From the NCBI GenBank assembly GCA_026873275.1, contig JANTUC010000007.1, positions 1,798,001 to 1,862,000 of the forward strand: a DNA stretch of 64,000 nucleotides, given 5' to 3'. Positions 59,966-64,000 of the stretch are shown piece after piece. The position numbers were made by a program, and so were the translations under genes. This DNA is from Pseudopithomyces maydicus (Eukaryota; Ascomycota; Dothideomycetes; Pleosporales; Didymosphaeriaceae). Below the pieces are notes generated by a model that saw nothing but the letters and a program-made list of their open reading frames with translations, was not told the DNA's origin and made no database searches. How positions within the stretch are numbered: position 1 is the first letter of the stretch; each line of letters begins with the position of its first letter.

Positions 59966-60243
59966 GGTGAACTGGATGCGGCCAGGGTGGAAGCAACGGG
60001 CAATGACGCGCCGCTGTTTCTTAGGGCTGTCGGCGTTTAATTTCTCCGCTTCTCCGCGGCGGCGCTCGGACCAAGAGTGCCAGTTTCTCGAGACGGAGGT
60101 GTGTGAGGGCTAGCCCAATTGCTTGATTGTTCTGGGAGTGTTACTTGGTATGACTTGTATCTGATGGAGGAAATTGTCATCGCTAATTACTGATAGACAC
60201 CAATTCTTTGCTCGCTTGCGCCTACAGTCTACCTCCGTTCAAA
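59966..60243. promoter_or_regulatory. bidirectional promoter SEC20 / mL53
   Basis: 278 bp between two divergent start codons; no TATA box seen. Confidence 0.45.
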
Positions 60244-60591
60244 ATGATCACCCGATTCCTCACAGACGTCCGCGTCAAGTTCAACCCTTTCTCCGCACGC
60301 GCGAAGCCCGCACGGCTTTTTCTGTCCTTGATCCCACCGAATGCGCGTGCAGATGGCATGAAAGTAGAGACAAAGATGCTGCCGAGGACGAGCAAGGAGC
60401 CCGCAACGCTGGATGTGAAGTTCAGTATGTGATAGGACAGGGAAATGATGTTGCGCATATCTAACAATCCCACAGAAGATGGTAAAGAGCTTAAGCTCGA
60501 GCTGGAGAAGATGCGGATAACTGAGGTCATGGAAGAGGTGGATCGACACTCGCGATTACTTGCACGCAAGGAGGAGTTATCGGGCAACTGA
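60244..60591 (+). CDS. MRPL44: mitochondrial large ribosomal subunit protein mL53
   Basis: Exons 60244..60424 and 60476..60591, 98 aa; a 51 bp intron (GTATGT...CACAG). MITRFLTDVRVKFNPFSARAKPARLF is the family N-terminus (shown here as MITRFL and KFNPFS motifs), with a basic, thioredoxin-like small fold and a Glu/Lys-rich C-terminal helix. Length agrees with fungal mL53 (yeast Mrpl44). It acts in the mitochondrial ribosome. Confidence 0.9.
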
Positions 60592-60971
60592 GGAAGCATA
60601 ACGACGAGAATATCCAGTAGGGAAGGAAAGACTTCAAATCACTCCAGCGAAATTTCCAGCGAGCAATGTGGCGGGTTGATCTCTGTATAATATAGGCCAG
60701 GATGGTACAAAAGGCGGCCCACGCATTGCCGGCCTACCGTCCCTTTACGCATCACGGTGCATGTACGAATACTGTATGGATTGGACACTTGCATTGCATG
60801 GAGTCATGGTATTGAGAGCGTAAGATACGTGATCATTCGTGGACGGATCAAAAGATCCCATGTTTTACGTAGACCTCAATCTACATGTGTCACACGACTT
60901 TTGTCTAGCCTAAGCATGATAGGTAACACTGTGCTCTGCTGAAGTAAACGCCATCATCGTGTACCTCGTGT
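60592..60971. other. tail-to-tail intergenic region
   Basis: Gap between mL53 and the pyrophosphatase; no repeat or gene seen. Confidence 0.5.
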
Positions 60972-62177
60972 CTACGCAGAGGGGGCACCGCTGATGAAGA
61001 ACCACTTGTCGATGCTGGGATCAATGGGGGCGGGGGCCTGGTTCTCGCCCTGAGGGATGTTGAACTGGGCAGGGTCGGTACGCTCTTGCGAATGAGCAAC
61101 GGTGGTGTTGGCACTGCAATGACATCAGTAAAGGCCCGTATGTGCTGCACGGTTGAACTTACATGGAGACGTCGCCCTTGGGGGTCTTGCCGGTGATGAG
61201 ACGCTCCCAAGCCTCGGCACACTCACGGACGATGTCCATGGCGTACTTCTTGTTCTTGCACTCGCCGGAGAATGCAAACTGGTTCTCGGGCTTGCCATCG
61301 GGGATCTTGTAGATGCGGAACCACTCGTTGGTGGCCCTCAGGAGACCAGGAAGGTGGCGCTCGACGTCCTCGACATCGTTGAGCTTGGGTGCAAGCGGGT
61401 CGTTGACGTTGATGACAATGATCTTCCAGTCGGTCTCCTCCTCGTCAAGCAGAGCCATGACACCGAGGACCTTGACCTGGATAACATCACCGGGCTTGGA
61501 TACAAGCTCACCAATCTCGCACACGTCCAATGGGTCGTTGTCACCCTTCGCCTTGGTCTCGGGGTGGATGGCATTGGGGTCTTCCCAGGTCTATGCAATG
61601 CTGTCAGTGTATGCGCCGATATCGGTGGTTGTATTGTCGTACCTGGGGGAAGGCACCGTAGTTCCAAAGGTAGCCCTTGTGGGGGAAGCAGTTACGGACG
61701 TAGCGGAGCTTGCCCTTCTTGATGTCCTGCTTGATGGGGTTGAGGGTCTCCTCCTTGGAGATCTGAAGTATGGTCAGTCGAGAAGTTCAAGGCGGGGTAG
61801 CTTGGTGGAGTGGAAGGGGACCAGGCACATCCTGCGCAGGGTCCCAGTGCATGCACAACTCATCGACCAGAAACATGGAACCTGCACGCCAGCTCGACGA
61901 TGCGTCCCGGGTCGTTGGCCTTTGCATTGCGCATACCATGGCGGCGGGAAGGTACCGTCCCGTCGCAGGGTGGGGGGCAGGTACGCACCTCCATCTTCGC
62001 GTTGGTCCAGCGGGGGACCTCGACGATCATGTTGAGGATGGTCTGCTGCTCGTTGGCATACAGAGGGATGTCGTGGAAGGGCGAGACGGGCTGGCCATCC
62101 TTCTCGATGTAGATGCGGTGCTCGAGGGTGTTGGCAGCGCCAATCTTGCGGGCTGTGTACTGGCTCTTGGAAGCCAT
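60972..62177 (-). CDS. IPP1: soluble inorganic pyrophosphatase
   Basis: Four exons, complement(join(60972..61113,61163..61590,61643..61762,61989..62177)), 292 aa. Introns of 49, 52 and 226 bp; the first, in the 5' part, is four times longer than others in the window. The signature DNDPLDVCE (metal-binding Asp residues) is intact, as are EVPRWTNAKMEI and KGYLWNYGAFPQTWEDP. The C-terminus reads PSIDKWFFISGAPSA. Known: hydrolyses pyrophosphate to two phosphates in the cytosol; essential in yeast. I start at MASKSQY; the frame is open upstream but not family-like. Confidence 0.95.
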
Positions 62178-62896
62178 TGTGTATGTTCGGGTGGGGTGGA
62201 GGTGTCCTGCCAGCTGCTGCGTTCGAGAGTGGATTTTGTTGACCGTAGCGGGCGTGGTGGGGCTGGCAGGCACGGAGGGGCGTTGGCAATGGTGATTAGC
62301 CACACTGACGAAAGAGACGCCCGTAGCCCGATGCGCAGGCCTGGGCGAAGCAGTCAGGAAAAGGTTCGGGCGGGAGAGAGCAGCACGTTTCTGGCCCAAA
62401 ATGAGCCGCGCAGGTGATGAAATGCGGCACATGCAGCCAATTGATAATAATACACCACTGAAAAGGACTAGACACACGTGCGGCTATCAAAACACTGCGG
62501 AGACTGATGCGAGAGCCGAGGGCAAAGGGCAAAATCGCGACCCGAATCGGCGGAGGGTCACGTGTACCGTCGAAGCCACGCACGGATCGCCAGTCAGTCG
62601 ACGTACAACGACCCAACCTCTACCCAGTGAGTGAATGCATTACATCTTACACTAACAGAATACTTATATGAATTGGTTTCTTGACATCAATGCACCAATT
62701 GTGTAGATGTTATCCTCGTACGTGGGAGATGAAACCAGGGCTTCAAATGGCTTGAACTCTTCGACTCTGTCTTTTGATTAACATCACAAGAACCTGTACA
62801 GGTCCCTTTTTGACTCTACTTATGTACAACTCCACTATCTAGCCTTTGATACTGTAGACTTGTAGACAATTTCACTAACCAGACGATACCTCCCAT
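62178..62896. other. pyrophosphatase promoter and intergenic DNA
   Basis: The first 450 bp upstream of IPP1 are GC-richer. The rest is AT-rich, probably the 3' UTR of the next gene. No other gene seen. Confidence 0.5.
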
Positions 62897-64000
62897 TCAA
62901 TATAACTTATGAGGACGCCAGAACCTAGGTCTAGCAGCGATGTCGCTTCGATGTTGGTTCTTCTCTACAAAGATGTCACCCGATGACTCTGCGGTCGCCT
63001 CGTCATATGGAAGAGACCCAAATCCATAGCTTTCCGATCCAATCTCTTCAGCCAAATCATGCCGACTATAATCAAATTCTTCTTCGTCAAAATACTCGTT
63101 CTGGGCCATATATGGTGCTGATGTTTCTACAGGTTGGAATATCGTCTCCGATATTTCATGTCGTCGTTGTCCTTGCTGCTCGTATATGCTAGAGCGATTT
63201 GCTTTTGGCGGATCGGGACGAAAGACCCCTCCAGATACCGCAAATCTCACAGTTGGAATCCTTCGAATGGTTGGAGGTAACGCGGAGTTGGAATTCGTAT
63301 TGCTTTGAGGCTGATCCTCTGGGAATCCTGCTCGAGCACAAGGCTGCCGTACTTGAGCTTTCCTTCCTTCTTGGAATGCTGAGTTACAGTGTTCCAAGAT
63401 TTGCCCAAGACTGCTGGAGGATGTCTGTTGTTCAGCCTCTTGCTGACGATGCTCTGGCTCACATCTAAAGTCATCAATAGGATGACTCGAAGGTTCAAGA
63501 GGCTGTATGTGAAGAGAATAGTTTTTGATTTTAGAACTAGGTGAGACGTGGGGTAGGTCGACTTTTTTATACCGATGACTGCTTTTGTTTGGTGCGACGG
63601 GCGGCATTGACGAGGAAGAAGCAACAGTTTCCAAGTTCCGGCGCAGTGCAATCTGATCTACGACACTGGCGTGATGCGGTGGAGATGTATGTTGGGGCAA
63701 AGAGTGTGATCGGGACAGTCGTGCATTTGTCGGAGGAAGTGACGAAACTTGAAATCGTTCTCCAACATCATCATCATCCATTAGGTGTCTAGTCACTGTT
63801 GAAGGCGCTGGCAGCAAGTGCAACGATTCACTGCCACAAGCGTCATCTGTCTCTAGTCGGCAAGATATAGGGTTGGGCTGACCACTGTCTCCTGTCATCC
63901 CCGAGCGAAGTCGTGCTGGCGGGACGCTGGGTGCCAAGATAGACTCTGACCACGATATGTTACTTCCACTTTCATGGCATGACCTGGTCCTTCCAAATGC
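62897..64000 (-). CDS. hypothetical protein, 5' end beyond the window
   Basis: The minus-strand frame is open from the right edge to a stop at 62897, at least 367 codons, with no ATG near its first 30 codons in the window. The start is therefore outside. It is polar and low in complexity, with Ser/Pro/His/Gln-rich segments. The acidic C-terminal part (EYFDEEEFDYSRHDLAEEIGS) ends in a basic tail (ARPRFWRPHKLY). No domain recognised. Possibly the disordered C-terminal part of a larger regulatory protein. Confidence 0.6.
   Translation of the reverse strand, partial: AFGRTRSCHESGSNISWSESILAPSVPPARLRSGMTGDSGQPNPISCRLETDDACGSESLHLLPAPSTVTRHLMDDDDVGERFQVSSLPPTNARLSRSHSLPQHTSPPHHASVVDQIALRRNLETVASSSSMPPVAPNKSSHRYKKVDLPHVSPSSKIKNYSLHIQPLEPSSHPIDDFRCEPEHRQQEAEQQTSSSSLGQILEHCNSAFQEGRKAQVRQPCARAGFPEDQPQSNTNSNSALPPTIRRIPTVRFAVSGGVFRPDPPKANRSSIYEQQGQRRHEISETIFQPVETSAPYMAQNEYFDEEEFDYSRHDLAEEIGSESYGFGSLPYDEATAESSGDIFVEKNQHRSDIAARPRFWRPHKLY

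Overview
This window comes from a filamentous ascomycete (Pezizomycotina). The gene set (HR-PKS, NRPS-like reductase, fungal rhodopsin-domain membrane proteins, GH128 glucanase, Wss1 with zinc fingers) and the many 47-66 bp GT-AG introns support this. A Dothideomycete is plausible but is an inference. Exon joins were built by eye from splice motifs, and each was checked for a total length divisible by three and for continuity of family motifs.

Layout. 0-9.4 kb: a Nif1-like Sel1-repeat protein, a DUF1776 protein and a Wss1-type SprT-like protease in divergent arrangement, then a rhodopsin-domain membrane protein. 9.4-12.5 kb: no supportable gene. 12.5-18.1 kb: a wax-synthase-like MBOAT, a secreted GH128 glucanase and a patatin-like phospholipase. 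18.1-21.4 kb: an AT-rich, gene-poor island with an intron-bearing tRNA-Trp and one weak small gene. 21.4-28 kb: a kinase-ankyrin fusion, an ENV7/STK16-type kinase and an F-box protein. 28.8-44.1 kb: a secreted SGNH esterase, then a candidate biosynthetic cluster: an A-T-R NRPS-like reductase, a second rhodopsin-domain protein, and an HR-PKS (KS-AT-DH-cMT-degenerate ER-KR-ACP) divergent from it. 45-64 kb: mostly housekeeping genes: PRP16 and PWP1 head to head, a Ser-rich unknown, an atypical kinase, SEC20 and mitochondrial mL53 head to head, inorganic pyrophosphatase, and a partial unknown running off the right edge.

Two structural themes stand out. First, four genes (WSS1-like, MBOAT, PKS, SEC20) carry six frame breaks at or beside short homopolymer runs. 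In five of the six, one added base restores the expected family sequence. This looks more like systematic indel error in the assembly than decay, and it matters for any automatic annotation. In SEC20 the corrected frame ends in Lys-Arg-Asp-Glu-Leu, an ER retrieval-type tail. Second, two minisatellite arrays (about 11 x 51 bp and about 20 x 57 bp) each fill a tail-to-tail intergenic gap, and each unit carries an A-rich TAAAA-type core.
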